A DNA stretch of 64,000 nucleotides from Rhodococcus sp. SMB37 (GCF_004345605.1 NZ_SLVY01000014.1:1-64000), one strand, 5' to 3'. Positions 26,280-35,673 are shown, numbered from the stretch's first letter. A program made the numbers and translations. Notes: generated by a model from the letters alone, not told the origin.

Positions 26280-27130
26280 CACGGTCTCTGAACCTTGCTG
26301 GAAGGGTCGCTCTCGTCACCGGCGCTGCCCAGGGCATCGGATTGTCCATGGCCCGCGAACTTCTCGGACGCGGTGCCCGCGTGGTGCTCGTCGACCGCGA
26401 CGAGATCACGTTGAAGAGGGCGGCCGAGACGCTCGATGCGAACGCAACCTTCGTTGCGGTCGCCGACGTGACCGATCGCGACGCGATGGCCGACGTGCTC
26501 GCCCGCTCCTCGGAGGACTTCGGACCGATCGACGTGGTCGTCGCCAACGCCGGTATCACCCCGCTGCCCGCGACCATCCGCACCTCGAACCTTGCGGAGT
26601 TCGACCGCGTCATGGCGGTCAACCTCACCGGTGCGCTGAACACCATCCACCCGACACTCGACGGGATCGTCGAGCGCGGCGGGCACATCGTTGTTGTGTC
26701 TTCGGCCGCAGCGTTCAGCCCCGGGCTCGGTGGCTCCGCGTACATGGCGAGCAAGGCCGCCGTCGAACAGGTCGGGCGAGCCCTGCGCTTGGAACTGGCC
26801 CACACCGGCGCGACCGTCACGGTCGCTTACTACGGATTCGTCGACACGGAGTTGGCGCGCAACACCCTCGACCGGGATCCACTGGGAGCGCGAGTCGGTG
26901 AATTGCTGCCCTGGCCGATGAACAGGCGGGTCAGCCCCGAACGCGCTGCCGCCGTCACCGTGCGCGCAATCGAACGGCGAGCACCACGTGTTGTCACCCC
27001 GAGGCTGTGGGCTGTGTACTCGGCGCTGCGTGGGATCGTGAACCCGCTGATCGACGAGTGGATCGTGCGGAACCGCACGGTGCACACACTCGTCGACGAC
27101 CTCGAGCGGCGAGAGCCGATCGATCCGTGA
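26276..27130 (+). CDS. Short-chain dehydrogenase/reductase
   Basis: The 284-residue classical SDR has the NAD(P) motif TGAAQGIG near 15-22, NAG near 87, Ser near 140 and the catalytic YMASK near 155-159. A C-terminal extension of about 40 residues is typical of SadH-like members. The ATG overlaps the FMO stop. Next to a Baeyer-Villiger-type enzyme it may oxidise the alcohol to the ketone substrate (inference from order). It is the last gene before a 227-bp gap that holds the P450-operon promoter. Confidence 0.85.
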   Translation: MTRSLNLAGRVALVTGAAQGIGLSMARELLGRGARVVLVDRDEITLKRAAETLDANATFVAVADVTDRDAMADVLARSSEDFGPIDVVVANAGITPLPATIRTSNLAEFDRVMAVNLTGALNTIHPTLDGIVERGGHIVVVSSAAAFSPGLGGSAYMASKAAVEQVGRALRLELAHTGATVTVAYYGFVDTELARNTLDRDPLGARVGELLPWPMNRRVSPERAAAVTVRAIERRAPRVVTPRLWAVYSALRGIVNPLIDEWIVRNRTVHTLVDDLERREPIDP

Positions 27131-27251
27131 CCGCGGGCATCTGTTCCCGCGCGCATCCCAGCCTTCGGCACGCGTTGTAACCGCCGCGGAAAGCCAGCCG
27201 GCGCGCGGGACGAGACCGGGGAAATGTGAGCTGTTGTTCTATCGACTTCCT

Positions 27252-27270
27252 TACGGAATGGTATACGGTA
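27252..27270. promoter_or_regulatory. Shared 19-bp operator, P450-thiolase operon
   Basis: TACGGA-ATGGTAT-ACGGTA lies about 90 bp upstream of the P450 start. On the minus strand it reads TACCGT-N7-TCCGTA, the same layout as the perfect site TACTGT-N7-ACAGTA at 40270-40288. This is the most diverged site of the set. Confidence 0.55.
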
Positions 27271-27357
27271 TGGGTGTCCGGGCCCGCGCGGATGAGCGCG
27301 GGCCCGACGCTCCACCCGTAGCTTCGTCGCCATAACCAACCGGTATCCGGAGGTAGC

Positions 27358-28626
27358 ATGAGCAACGTCTCCACTGCGTCGACTCGGCCGTACCACTCGC
27401 TGGACATCTCTGCGTCGTCGTTCTGGGACCAGGACTTCTTCGAGCGTGAGCGGACATTCGCGCAGTTGCGCGCAGTCGACGGGCTCACCTGGCACCGGCC
27501 GACGGAATCGCTCTTCCCGCACGAGGAGCAGGGGTATTGGGCCGTGACACGGCACGCCGATATCCGTTATGTGAGTGCCCATCCTGAACTGTTCTGCTCC
27601 TCGGCGGGTATCAGCATGGACCCGATGCCCGCCGAGATCCAGAAGGGGATCAGTTTCTTCCTCACCATGGATCCGCCGGAACACACCCGCTATCGGCGAT
27701 TGATCAGCATGGCGTTCACGCCCAAACAGGTGCGCACGATAGAAGAGCAGATCATCGCGAACGCTGCGGCGATCGTCGACGAATTCCTCAGCGAACTGGG
27801 CTCGGGTGAACCCGTCGACTTCGTCCAGTCGGTGTCCAAGAAACTACCGATGCGGACCGTGTCGCAGATGATCGGGATCGATCCGGCGAACCACGAAGCG
27901 GTCGCCTACGCCGCGGAAGCGCTCTTCAGCACCAGCGACGACGAATACGCAAGCATCGAAGAGCGCGCAACACACATGATGACCCAGCTCGGTGTGCTTA
28001 CGCAGACGGGCGTCGAGCTCGCGCGCACACGCAGGGCCGATCCGCAGGGCGACCTGATGACCAACATCGTGCAGGCCGAAGTCGATGGCCACCGCCTCAC
28101 CGACGACGAGGCCGGATCGTTCATGGTCCTTCTGGCGTCGGCCGGCAACGACACCACCAAACAGGCGACCTCACACGCATTCAAAGCGCTGACCGACAAT
28201 CCCGAACAGATCTCGTGGCTGCTCGACGACTGGGACGAGCGCGGCCCGGAGGCCGTCGACGAGTTCGTCAGATGGTCGACCCCGGTTATCGAGTTCGCGC
28301 GGCATGCGGTGGTCGACACCGAGGTGTCGGGTACTCCGATCAAAGCCGGCGAGAAGCTCGTACTGTTCTATTGCTCCGGCAACTTCGACGCCGACGTCTT
28401 CGCCCGTCCCCTCGAGTTCGATGTGGGGCGAACACCCAACCCGCACGTCGGATTCGGTGGCGGCGGCCCGCATTTCTGTCTCGGCAAGCAGCTGGCCGTC
28501 CTGGAGCTGAAGCACCTCTTTCGAGAGCTCCTGTCACGGCTCCCGAAGGTCGAGGTATCCGACCCCGAATACGTGCACAGCGATTTCGTTCACGGCATCA
28601 AGAGGATGTCGGTCAGAAGACTCTGA
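27358..28626 (+). CDS. Cytochrome P450 (CYP124/125/142-like)
   Basis: The 422-residue P450 has the I-helix AGNDTT near 262, the K-helix EFVR near 303 and the heme loop FGGGGPHFCLG with Cys374. Its C-terminal phrasing (NPHVGFGGGG, FVHGIKRM) is close to mycobacterial CYP124/125/142, which hydroxylate terminal methyls of steroid or isoprenoid chains. GGAGG stands before the ATG. Thiolase, hydratase and SDR genes follow, so the hydroxylated product is probably oxidised and then degraded by beta-oxidation. The substrate is unknown. Confidence 0.87.
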   Translation: MSNVSTASTRPYHSLDISASSFWDQDFFERERTFAQLRAVDGLTWHRPTESLFPHEEQGYWAVTRHADIRYVSAHPELFCSSAGISMDPMPAEIQKGISFFLTMDPPEHTRYRRLISMAFTPKQVRTIEEQIIANAAAIVDEFLSELGSGEPVDFVQSVSKKLPMRTVSQMIGIDPANHEAVAYAAEALFSTSDDEYASIEERATHMMTQLGVLTQTGVELARTRRADPQGDLMTNIVQAEVDGHRLTDDEAGSFMVLLASAGNDTTKQATSHAFKALTDNPEQISWLLDDWDERGPEAVDEFVRWSTPVIEFARHAVVDTEVSGTPIKAGEKLVLFYCSGNFDADVFARPLEFDVGRTPNPHVGFGGGGPHFCLGKQLAVLELKHLFRELLSRLPKVEVSDPEYVHSDFVHGIKRMSVRRL

Positions 28627-28695
28627 CCCTTGGTCGATCGGCTTCGACAAACCGGAGTGGAGCACAGCCACTCCCTGATCACACGAGGTTCACCC

Positions 28696-29907
28696 ATGCC
28701 GCAACCTGTCATCGTCGGTGCGGTCCGCACCCCGATCGCACGTTCCTTCAAAGGTTCTCTGGTCAACACGTCGGCGGAGGAACTGGCAACCGCCGTCCTC
28801 CCGGAAGTGATTCGCAGATCCGGCCTCGATGCCGCAGACATCGACGACATCATCCTGGCCGAATCCAACTACGGCGGTGGCGACCTCGCTCGGCACGCAG
28901 CGGTCGCTGCTGGGCTGGAAAACGTTCCGGGACAGGCCGTCAACCGTCACTGCGCGGGCAGCCTGACCGCGATCGGAAACGCCTCCGCGCAGATCGTCTC
29001 CGGCATGGAACGCGCCCTCATCGCTGGAGGTGTCCAGTCGCTGTCGACGGGCCCGCTGATGAAGTGGCGGGTTCCGACACGTAGGGGCAGCAGCGTCGAC
29101 GGACGCGCCGAGAGCGCAGCATACGTCGAACCGTGGATTCCGCCGAGTCACCCGGAGACTCCCGCCGCACCGGTCCTCGACATGGCGGTCACGGTGGGCT
29201 GGAACACCGCAAAGTCCGTGGGGATCTCCCGCGAGGACATGGATGCGTGGGCAGCCCGGTCGCATCAGCGAGCCGTGGCGGCGATCGACGCCGGAAAGTT
29301 CGTCGACGAGATCCTGCCGCTGAAGGTCGCAGGTGCCGACGGTTCGCTCGTCGACTTCACCATGGACGAGCATCCCCGCCGCGATACGACAGCCGAACGG
29401 CTCGCCGCCCTGCCTGTCCTACATCCGGAGATCGAGGGGTTCTCGGTGACTGCGGGCAACAGCAGTGGCATCAACGACGCCGCGGCCGTCATCGCTCTTG
29501 CGAGCAACGAGTTCGCGCGCGACAAGGGACTGAAGGCCCTCGGGACCGTGAAGGCATGGGCAGCATCCGCAGTGCCGCCGCGCGACTGCGGACTCGGCGC
29601 AGTGGCGGTGATCGGCAAGGTCCTCGACCGCGCCGGGCTGGCCGCATCCGACGTCGACCTGTGGGAGATCAACGAGGCATTCGCCTCCGTCCCGATTGCT
29701 GCGTGTCGCGAGTTCGGCATCGACGAAGACATCGTGAATGTGTCGGGAAGCGGTTGCAGCCTGGGACATCCGATCTCGGCATCGGGTGCACGCATGGTGA
29801 CGACGATGGTCTACGAACTGGCGCGCCGCGGCGGAGGAATCGGCGTCGCAGCGATGTGCGCCGGGGGCGGCCAAGGCGGCGCCGTGGTATTCGAAGTCGA
29901 AGGCTGA
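28696..29907 (+). CDS. Acetyl-CoA acyltransferase (thiolase)
   Basis: The 403-residue thiolase has the acyl-accepting Cys86 (NRHCAGS), the His of CSLGHPISASGAR near 355 and the second Cys in MCAGGGQGG near 388. It therefore has the complete catalytic set of degradative thiolases. It would release acetyl- or propionyl-CoA from a 3-ketoacyl-CoA. It is the second gene of the P450 operon, 69 bp after the P450 stop; the hydratase follows after 11 bp. Confidence 0.9.
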   Translation: MPQPVIVGAVRTPIARSFKGSLVNTSAEELATAVLPEVIRRSGLDAADIDDIILAESNYGGGDLARHAAVAAGLENVPGQAVNRHCAGSLTAIGNASAQIVSGMERALIAGGVQSLSTGPLMKWRVPTRRGSSVDGRAESAAYVEPWIPPSHPETPAAPVLDMAVTVGWNTAKSVGISREDMDAWAARSHQRAVAAIDAGKFVDEILPLKVAGADGSLVDFTMDEHPRRDTTAERLAALPVLHPEIEGFSVTAGNSSGINDAAAVIALASNEFARDKGLKALGTVKAWAASAVPPRDCGLGAVAVIGKVLDRAGLAASDVDLWEINEAFASVPIAACREFGIDEDIVNVSGSGCSLGHPISASGARMVTTMVYELARRGGGIGVAAMCAGGGQGGAVVFEVEG

Positions 29908-29918
29908 GAGGAGCCGCA

Positions 29919-30680
29919 ATGTCCGACGAAGTACTGCTCGAACGCCGAGGGCGAATTCTGATCATCACGATCAACCGCCCGGAGGCACGTAACGCAGTGA
30001 ACCGGGCGGTGAGCCAGCAGCTGGCCGACGCGATGGACGAGCTGGACGGAAACCCTGAACTTTCCGTCGGTATCGTCACTGGTACCGGTGGAAACTTCAG
30101 CGCCGGAATGGATCTGAAGGCGTTCGCGGCGGGTGAGATTGCCGCTGTCGAAGGTCGTGGCCTCGGGTTCACCGAGAAACCTCCGAAGAAGCCGTTGATT
30201 GCAGCCGTCGAAGGTAATGCCCTGGCCGGGGGAACCGAGATCGTTCTCGCCACCGACCTGGTCGTCGCGTCGACGAGCGCGAAGTTCGGTCTACCGGAGG
30301 TCAAACGAGGTCTTGTCGCCGGCGGTGGCGGTCTCCTGCGGCTACCCGACAGAATCCCATACCAGAAGGCCGTCGAGCTGGCCCTGACCGGCGACACGTT
30401 CAGCGCGGAGGAGGGCGCCGGCTACGGGTTCGTCAACGTCGTCGCGGAACCGGGACAGGCCCTGGACGAGGCAATTCGCCTGGCCGAACGCATCACCGAG
30501 AACGGACCGCTGGCCGTGGCCGCAACCAAACAGATCCTTGCCGAGTCGCGGAGCTGGTCGGACGAGGAGAAGTGGAAGAAGCAACTCGATCTCCTCATCC
30601 CGGTCTTCATGTCGAAGGACGCCGCCGAGGGCGCGAAGGCCTTCGCGGAGAAGCGGAAGCCGAACTGGACCGGCAGCTGA
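29919..30680 (+). CDS. Enoyl-CoA hydratase/isomerase
   Basis: The 253-residue crotonase-fold protein has the oxyanion-hole segments NFSAGMDLKAF near 64 and VEGNALAGGTEIVLATDL near 97. It would hydrate the enoyl-CoA in the same beta-oxidation cycle as the flanking thiolase and SDR. GAGGAG lies eight bases before the ATG. The C-terminal AFAEKRKPNWTGS is typical of the family. Its exact specificity (hydratase or isomerase) is not readable. Confidence 0.88.
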   Translation: MSDEVLLERRGRILIITINRPEARNAVNRAVSQQLADAMDELDGNPELSVGIVTGTGGNFSAGMDLKAFAAGEIAAVEGRGLGFTEKPPKKPLIAAVEGNALAGGTEIVLATDLVVASTSAKFGLPEVKRGLVAGGGGLLRLPDRIPYQKAVELALTGDTFSAEEGAGYGFVNVVAEPGQALDEAIRLAERITENGPLAVAATKQILAESRSWSDEEKWKKQLDLLIPVFMSKDAAEGAKAFAEKRKPNWTGS

Positions 30681-30719
30681 CACCGGGCGCGAACCAACCG
30701 AACAACAGGAGGGGAACAC

Positions 30720-31490
30720 ATGTCTTTCGAAGGTGAAGTCGTACTGGTCACCGGTGGTGCCGGGGGTCTGGGGGCGGCGACGGTGCGGAAGCTGCACGCC
30801 GAGGGGGCTGCGGTGGTGATCGCCGACATCGCCGATGAGCAGGCACAGAAGTTGGCCGACGAGCTCGGCAACAAGGCCGTGTACGTACGGACCGACGTGC
30901 TCGACGACGACTCCGTGGAGGCGACGCTGGCGAAGGCCGATGAACTGGGCACACTCAGGTACGCGGTCATCGCCCACGGCGGTATCGGGGTGCTGGAGAA
31001 GGTGGTCAATCGCGACGGCACCCCGCATTCGCGCAAAGGGTTCACCGACACGATTTCGCTCTACCTCACTGGCACGTACAACGTGCTTCGCCTGGCGGCA
31101 GCCAAGATCGCGAAGCTGGAGCCCAAACCGAACGGTGAACGGGGCGCCATTGTCATGACCAGCTCCATCGCCGGTTTCGAAGGGCAGATGGGGCAGTCCG
31201 CGTACTCGGCGGCGAAGGCCGGTGTCATCGGTCTGACCTTGACCGGTGCCCGTGATCTGAGCTCGGTCGGTATCCGGCTCAACTCCATCGCACCGGGCAC
31301 CATGCGCACGCCGCTGCTCGAGCTGATCGGCGAGGAAGGACTCGAGAAGTTCGCCAAGAACATCCCGTTCCCGAAGCGTCTCGGTACACCCGACGAGTAC
31401 GCGTTCCTCGCCCAGCATCTGCTGGAGAACTCGTACATCAACGGTGAGGTCGTGCGTCTGGACGGGGCGCAACGGTTCCAGACTCGCTGA
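30720..31490 (+). CDS. SDR, HSD10-like 3-hydroxyacyl-CoA dehydrogenase
   Basis: The 256-residue SDR has TGGAGGLG near 11-18, DVLDDDSV, catalytic Ser in MTSSIAGFEGQMGQ and YSAAK near 160. Its wording (IPFPKRLGTPDEYAFLAQHLLENSYINGEVVRLDGA) is that of type-2 3-hydroxyacyl-CoA/17-beta-hydroxysteroid dehydrogenases. Together with the upstream hydratase and thiolase it completes one beta-oxidation turn. AGGAGG precedes the ATG. A strong stem-loop 20 bp after the stop ends the operon. Confidence 0.88.
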   Translation: MSFEGEVVLVTGGAGGLGAATVRKLHAEGAAVVIADIADEQAQKLADELGNKAVYVRTDVLDDDSVEATLAKADELGTLRYAVIAHGGIGVLEKVVNRDGTPHSRKGFTDTISLYLTGTYNVLRLAAAKIAKLEPKPNGERGAIVMTSSIAGFEGQMGQSAYSAAKAGVIGLTLTGARDLSSVGIRLNSIAPGTMRTPLLELIGEEGLEKFAKNIPFPKRLGTPDEYAFLAQHLLENSYINGEVVRLDGAQRFQTR

Positions 31491-31510
31491 GTCGACGAAC
31501 GGACCCGGGA

Positions 31511-31550
31511 GGGAGGGCGGCCGTCGCGTATCGGTGACGCCCGCCCTCCC
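31511..31550. terminator. Terminator between SDR and membrane-protein genes
   Basis: GGGAGGGCGG (31511-31520) pairs perfectly with CCGCCCTCCC (31541-31550). Inside, CGTC and GACG add four more pairs after a C/C mismatch. It lies between two convergent genes and can serve both. Confidence 0.75.
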
Positions 31551-31551
31551 G

Positions 31552-32121
31552 TCAGGTATACCGGTTCACCGATACCTGGTCGGCGGGCCGATGCCGGCCG
31601 AGCATACTGTGCAGCGTTCGGCCCGCGATCAGCCCCAACATGAGCATCAGGACCGCGCCGATCGTGGCGTATCCCGGGATGTCGGCGAGCTCGTCCGGCA
31701 CCACCGATAGCACCAGCAAGAAGATCCCGATCGAGAAGAACGGCGCGCCGGTGAACCACACGAGTGTGGCGGCGAGTGTGGTTCCGCGTCGTTGCGCGTA
31801 GGCCACGGCGGGGACCACCGCCACGGCGGCAACGATCACGACCGTCTCGGCGACACCCGTACCGCCGATTCCTGACTCGACGAACCCCACGATCTTCAGT
31901 GTGATGACAATACACGCGACACTCGCGGCGACGAGCAGTACGAGGTCGTCACGGATCTGCGCTGTACAGGTGCAGTTGTCGTGGTCATGGTTCGACGTTC
32001 CCCCGTCCTCGATCGAGCCACCTCCCCGGAAGAGACCTTCGTCTTCCCCTTTGCGGGGGAGGCACACCACGCATGCACACTCCGTCACGGTGATGACCAG
32101 GTCTCGGTTGAACTCCGCCAT
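31552..32121 (-). CDS. Four-helix membrane protein, N-terminus uncertain, possibly broken
   Basis: The open frame codes for 189 residues. The last 135 form four convincing membrane helices (beginning near LVLLVAASVACIVITL, VVIVAAVAVVPAVAYA, SIGIFLLVLSVV and IGAVLMLMLGLIAG). The first 60 residues are Cys/Gly-rich and unlike a signal; part of them overlaps the kinase remnant on the other strand. A better start, MTTTTAPVQRRS from 31988 with a purine-rich stretch upstream, is in the next frame. A single frameshift near 31950 may therefore have broken the gene. I do not recognise the family. Confidence 0.5.
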   Translation of the reverse strand: MAEFNRDLVITVTECACVVCLPRKGEDEGLFRGGGSIEDGGTSNHDHDNCTCTAQIRDDLVLLVAASVACIVITLKIVGFVESGIGGTGVAETVVIVAAVAVVPAVAYAQRRGTTLAATLVWFTGAPFFSIGIFLLVLSVVPDELADIPGYATIGAVLMLMLGLIAGRTLHSMLGRHRPADQVSVNRYT

Positions 32122-32301
32122 GGCGACACGCTGGATATCGTCATCCGAAACCGAATTGCCGAACCTACGATGTCACCTTGCCGCGGAATGGGATTGACGA
32201 CAATGCGTGCCCGAATCGACCGTGTAGACGGCGTCCTGGTTGTCGGCGAGAAGGACGGATGGTGGACGGTGCAGGTTCGGTTCCCGATGGAGCGGTCGTG
32301 A
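32059..32301 (+). pseudogene. C-terminal remnant of a NarL-type sensor histidine kinase
   Basis: Only the ATPase end is left. It contains an N-box-like LRHGDDQVSVELRHGDTLDI and the G-box CRGMGLTTMRARIDRVDGVL, and closes with DGWWTVQVRFP. This is the C-terminus of HisKA_3/NreB-type kinases. The sensor, dimerisation domain and phospho-His are missing. The stop TGA overlaps the GTG of the response-regulator fragment, the normal kinase-regulator coupling, so this was once an intact two-component operon. Confidence 0.75.
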
Positions 32302-32487
32302 TCAAGGTCGCAGTGGTGGACGACGGCCCTTTGGTTCTCGACGGCCTCACCACGATCCTCGGTGCCATCGCAGATATCGAGGTCATCGCGACCGCCACCG
32401 ACGGGGGCCGCCGCGACCGACCTCGTCGAACGACACGGTGGGGATCTCGATGTGCTGTTGCTCGATGTGCGCATGCCCCATATGGAC
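32298..32487 (+). pseudogene. Receiver-domain start of a split NarL-type response regulator
   Basis: From the GTG at 32298 the frame reads VIKVAVVDDGPLVLDGL, with the acidic pair of a receiver. An extra G in the run GGGGG at 32403-32407 shifts the frame, after which it continues TDLVERHGGDLDVLLLDVRM with the phospho-acceptor Asp. Similarity ends abruptly after MPHMD at about 32487, where helicase sequence of the opposite strand begins. The matching DNA-binding end lies at 36778-36966. Confidence 0.8.
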
Positions 32488-34201
32488 TGGTTTACCCCGA
32501 ATCGGAGCTGCTCTTCGATCACCGCGAGGCAGGGGCTCTTGAACTGCACGTCCTCGGACAGCAGCCCAGTGGTGCCGACGGCGATGTGAATCTCCCCCGA
32601 GGTGACACTTGCGAGAGCTTCACGTCGGGCCTTCGGCTTGTTCTTGCCCGGGACGAGGACTGCACGCAGGCCGAGCTTCTCTCAGGTTTCGGCAATTTCT
32701 TCGTAGTGCTGCTGGACGAGCACACCGATGGGTGCCATGAGGGCTGCCTGGTGGCCGCCTTCGATGGCCTGCAATATCGCGTAAATCGCCACCTTGGTTT
32801 CCCCGGAGCCGACGTCGCCCGGTGTTCCCGGTGCGATCGGTGCGTTCCTCGGACCTCGCGGTCGGCGGCGGCCTTGCGGTCGCGTCGCTCGATGCGGCGC
32901 AGCCGCTCTGCAGGAGCCGCTTCATCGGAGCCGACGCACGCAGATCCTCGGCGATCTCCTTGAGCACCCGGTTCTGGGCACCGGTCATCGGCTACGGCAG
33001 CGAATCCAGCCACGGCCGGGTCAGTCGGCCGGTCGGGGCGTGCACGACCGCGGGCAATGTGAGGGCGGCGTGGCGCTGCACCCCCATCGCCAACTGTATC
33101 CGCAGCAACTCGTCGTAAGCGAGCCGGTCCCGACCCGAGGTGGCGTCGGCGGCGTTGTCCGGGACGTGCACGGCACGCAGCGCATCGAGCGCGGCCCGGT
33201 GCAGCGTCCAAGTCGAAACCTGATGCTTGTCGGACTGCGGGTACACCGGCACGAACGGGACGGTCGCATCCCGCATCGGCGCGATCAGCGCACCGCCCAT
33301 CTGGATGAACCCTTCCCCTTCGGTGACGTCACCCCACATCAACACGAGGTCGTCACGCCGGAAGCGTTGCGCCAGCCAGGGCTGCTGAAACTGCATCGAC
33401 CTGACACGGTAGCTGCCAGAGCCGATCTCGATGCGCGCGTACTTCTTTCCCCAGTCGGCTTTGGTGGACAGCACCTTTCCGACGGTGGCGACGTTCTTCA
33501 TCCCAGGCCGCAAGGCTGACATGGGGGGTGATCTCGGATCGATCAATGTAGCGCAGCGGCACCCGCATCATCAGGTCGTAGACGGTGGCGATCCCGGCGG
33601 CGGTGAGGCGTTCGGGTTCCTTGTCTCCGACGCCGGCGTCGTCGCAGATACCGGCGAGGTCGTCGATCGGGACGCCGCGGAGGCCGTCGAGGGTGCCTTC
33701 GAATTCGAGTGGCGGCTTGTGGGAGGACTGACCGAGGACGGCTGCGGCCGACAGGGTCGGGATGGTGGGGATCTCGACGTCGTGGCGTGGCCGGTCCATT
33801 CGGGCCGCGTGCTGGGGTTTCGGTGTCCCTTGGCGGAAGACCGGATCAGTGGCAGGGGCGGCGGGGCCGGTACCGAATCCGGTCTGCGTCGCGGCCTGCT
33901 GCGACGCACGCAGCGCCGGGTCGAGCGGGACCCGGGCAGGGCCGGTACCGAAACCGTGCCGAGGCGCGGCCGCCGTCGGGGGTTCCGCCTGCCGCGGTCC
34001 GGGACCGACGATCTGGGTGAGATCAAACCCGAGAGCGCCGAGCTGGTCAGCGAACGCGGGCAACTGAGCTCGAACGCGCTCCACAGCAGGGTGCCAGTGC
34101 GCCGATCGTGCAGCCGCCGACAGAATCGCGGTCGCCGAACCCGACTCGTGGAGCGCAATCACCGCGGCCCGCAATGCATCGACCTGCTCGACTGCCGTCA
34201 C
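32488..34201 (-). pseudogene. recG: Broken RecG-like ATP-dependent helicase
   Basis: Read right to left, the pieces give a RecG-type wedge/OB domain (TVYDLMMRVPLRYIDRSEIT; ALRPGMKNVATVGKVL), then MTGAQNRVLKEIAEDL, a Walker A region, MAPIGVLVQQHY and the motif-II end LAVIEEQLRFGVNQ. The protein then stops dead at the response-regulator junction, so the whole second RecA-like half is missing. Damage includes a frameshift near 33525, a disrupted stretch of about 90 nt before Walker A, Lys-to-Glu in GSGKT, and a TGA for Trp at 32682-32684. The N-terminal part (GTG 34201) carries two GFGTGPA repeats. Confidence 0.8.
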
Positions 34202-34670
34202 CTCACCTCGCCCTTCCCTGTCCGACCGACTCGGACAGCTCGCACCTGCGCCGCATCTTTCCTGCACACACAGACAACCTCCGCTGTGCGCTGCACTCGG
34301 CACGGTACCGACCCGCTTCACCAGTCGATCGGTGGCTGAAACACCCTCTGCCTGTGCTCGATACCGTCGCTTCACACCACATGAAGACCCGGGGTCACTG
34401 TCTGTGACCCACCGCCCGCGCGGCCATCCCGCCGCGCCCGATCCCCGCAGGAGGGCCTCATGTCCGTTTCCATTTCCGCTGCTTCGCAGTCGTTTCCGCC
34501 CGGCATCCGCGGCTGGGAGCACATTCCGTTCGGCTTTCGCCGATGGAATACCAGCATGTACGCGCACGCGTGATCGGCCGGTGCAACCAGCCACTCGACC
34601 CGGTCTTGAACCGATCCGGGTGTTCGACAGCCAGTCTCCGTATGCGGCTGGGAAGATGCAGTTCGCTTCC
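34202..34670. other. 469-bp gap without a recognisable gene
   Basis: Open frames cross this stretch, but none has family-like wording, a ribosome site or plausible composition. It separates the broken helicase from the LysR gene. I see no stable terminator or repeat in it. Confidence 0.6.
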
Positions 34671-35600
34671 TCAGCCCGGCACAACGACTCCCGATGCACT
34701 GTCCAAGGACTCGTCGGACAATGCAGCCAGTAGTGCACGGATGTTCGGGCTGGTGTCGGAGCTGCATCGCCACACTGCATATACCTCCCGCTTGGGCGGT
34801 CGATGCAGTGCACGGCGAACGAGACCTGGACCGAGTGGCGGTCGAGCCAAGTGCGGAATCAGCGCAAGTAGGTCCTCGGTCGCGGCCAATGCGAGTTGTG
34901 TCGAGAAGTCGTCGATCTGGTGACGGACGTCGGGCACATTGCGTTCTTCGGCGAATAGCCGCTGGAACCACTGATGACACACAGTGCCGTGAGGGCTGGC
35001 CACCCAAGCGTGTCCAGCTAGCTCAGCGGCGGTGAGAGGACTCTCGCTGGCGGCAAGTGGATGCGTCCGGCGCATCACCACATCGCCGAAGTCCGCGTGC
35101 ACAAGCCGCTGCTTGAGCGACTCGGGCAGCGAGTTGGCCATTCCGTCGGCGTCGTGGACCAATGCAACGTCGGCTTTGCCTGAATCGACGCAGTACACGG
35201 CTTCCTGCGGGTCCTGCTCGGTGATGCAAACCTGCATGTCGGAATACCGCATGGCCAGAGCCGCGACCGCGGGAGTCAGAAGCCCTCTTACGGCCGTGGA
35301 GAACGCGACGACCTTCAACCGACCACGAGGGACGCCGCCCGCGATCGACCGAGCTGCCCCCGCACATCGCTCCAAGGCCTGGAATACCTCTGGTGCGTTG
35401 TCAACGATTACTTGCCCCGCCGGAGTCAGCACCACCTTGCGACCCGCCGGTGCCACCAATGCGACGCCGATCTGTCGTTCAAGCCGCTTGATCTGCTGCG
35501 ACACAGCAGAGGCCGTGAACCCCAACTGCTCGGCCGCCTGTCCGACCGTCCCCAACTCTGCAACAGCGCGCAACGCACGTAGCCCCCCCACGTCGATCAT
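34671..35600 (-). CDS. LysR-family transcriptional regulator
   Basis: The 309-residue protein has the LysR winged helix at residues 3-60 (GTVGQAAEQLGFTASAVSQQ) and a substrate-binding domain. It is intact and divergent from the DapA-like gene across 73 bp, the classic arrangement of a LysR activator and its target. The gap contains AT-rich sequence (CTACACAATCACCGG) but no obvious T-N11-A box that I can defend. The pair sits inside the segment that splits the response regulator, so it was probably acquired with it. Confidence 0.87.
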   Translation of the reverse strand: MIDVGGLRALRAVAELGTVGQAAEQLGFTASAVSQQIKRLERQIGVALVAPAGRKVVLTPAGQVIVDNAPEVFQALERCAGAARSIAGGVPRGRLKVVAFSTAVRGLLTPAVAALAMRYSDMQVCITEQDPQEAVYCVDSGKADVALVHDADGMANSLPESLKQRLVHADFGDVVMRRTHPLAASESPLTAAELAGHAWVASPHGTVCHQWFQRLFAEERNVPDVRHQIDDFSTQLALAATEDLLALIPHLARPPLGPGLVRRALHRPPKREVYAVWRCSSDTSPNIRALLAALSDESLDSASGVVVPG

Positions 35601-35673
35601 GAACGCAGACTACACAATCACCGGAAACAACTTTTGCTGGACCTTTACCTTCGTGGTCCGCAGGATTCATGCC

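Noticed and set aside
24474-26282. A 602-codon minus-strand frame opposite the FMO/BVMO gene
   Set aside because: The plus strand has both Rossmann motifs and the BVMO fingerprint; the antisense has no recognisable domain. GC-rich third positions keep such frames open.
32818-32935. An intein or insertion element in the RecG-like gene before Walker A
   Set aside because: The extra stretch is only about 90 nt and Arg/Ala-rich, far too short for an intein and without splice residues. It fits general decay.
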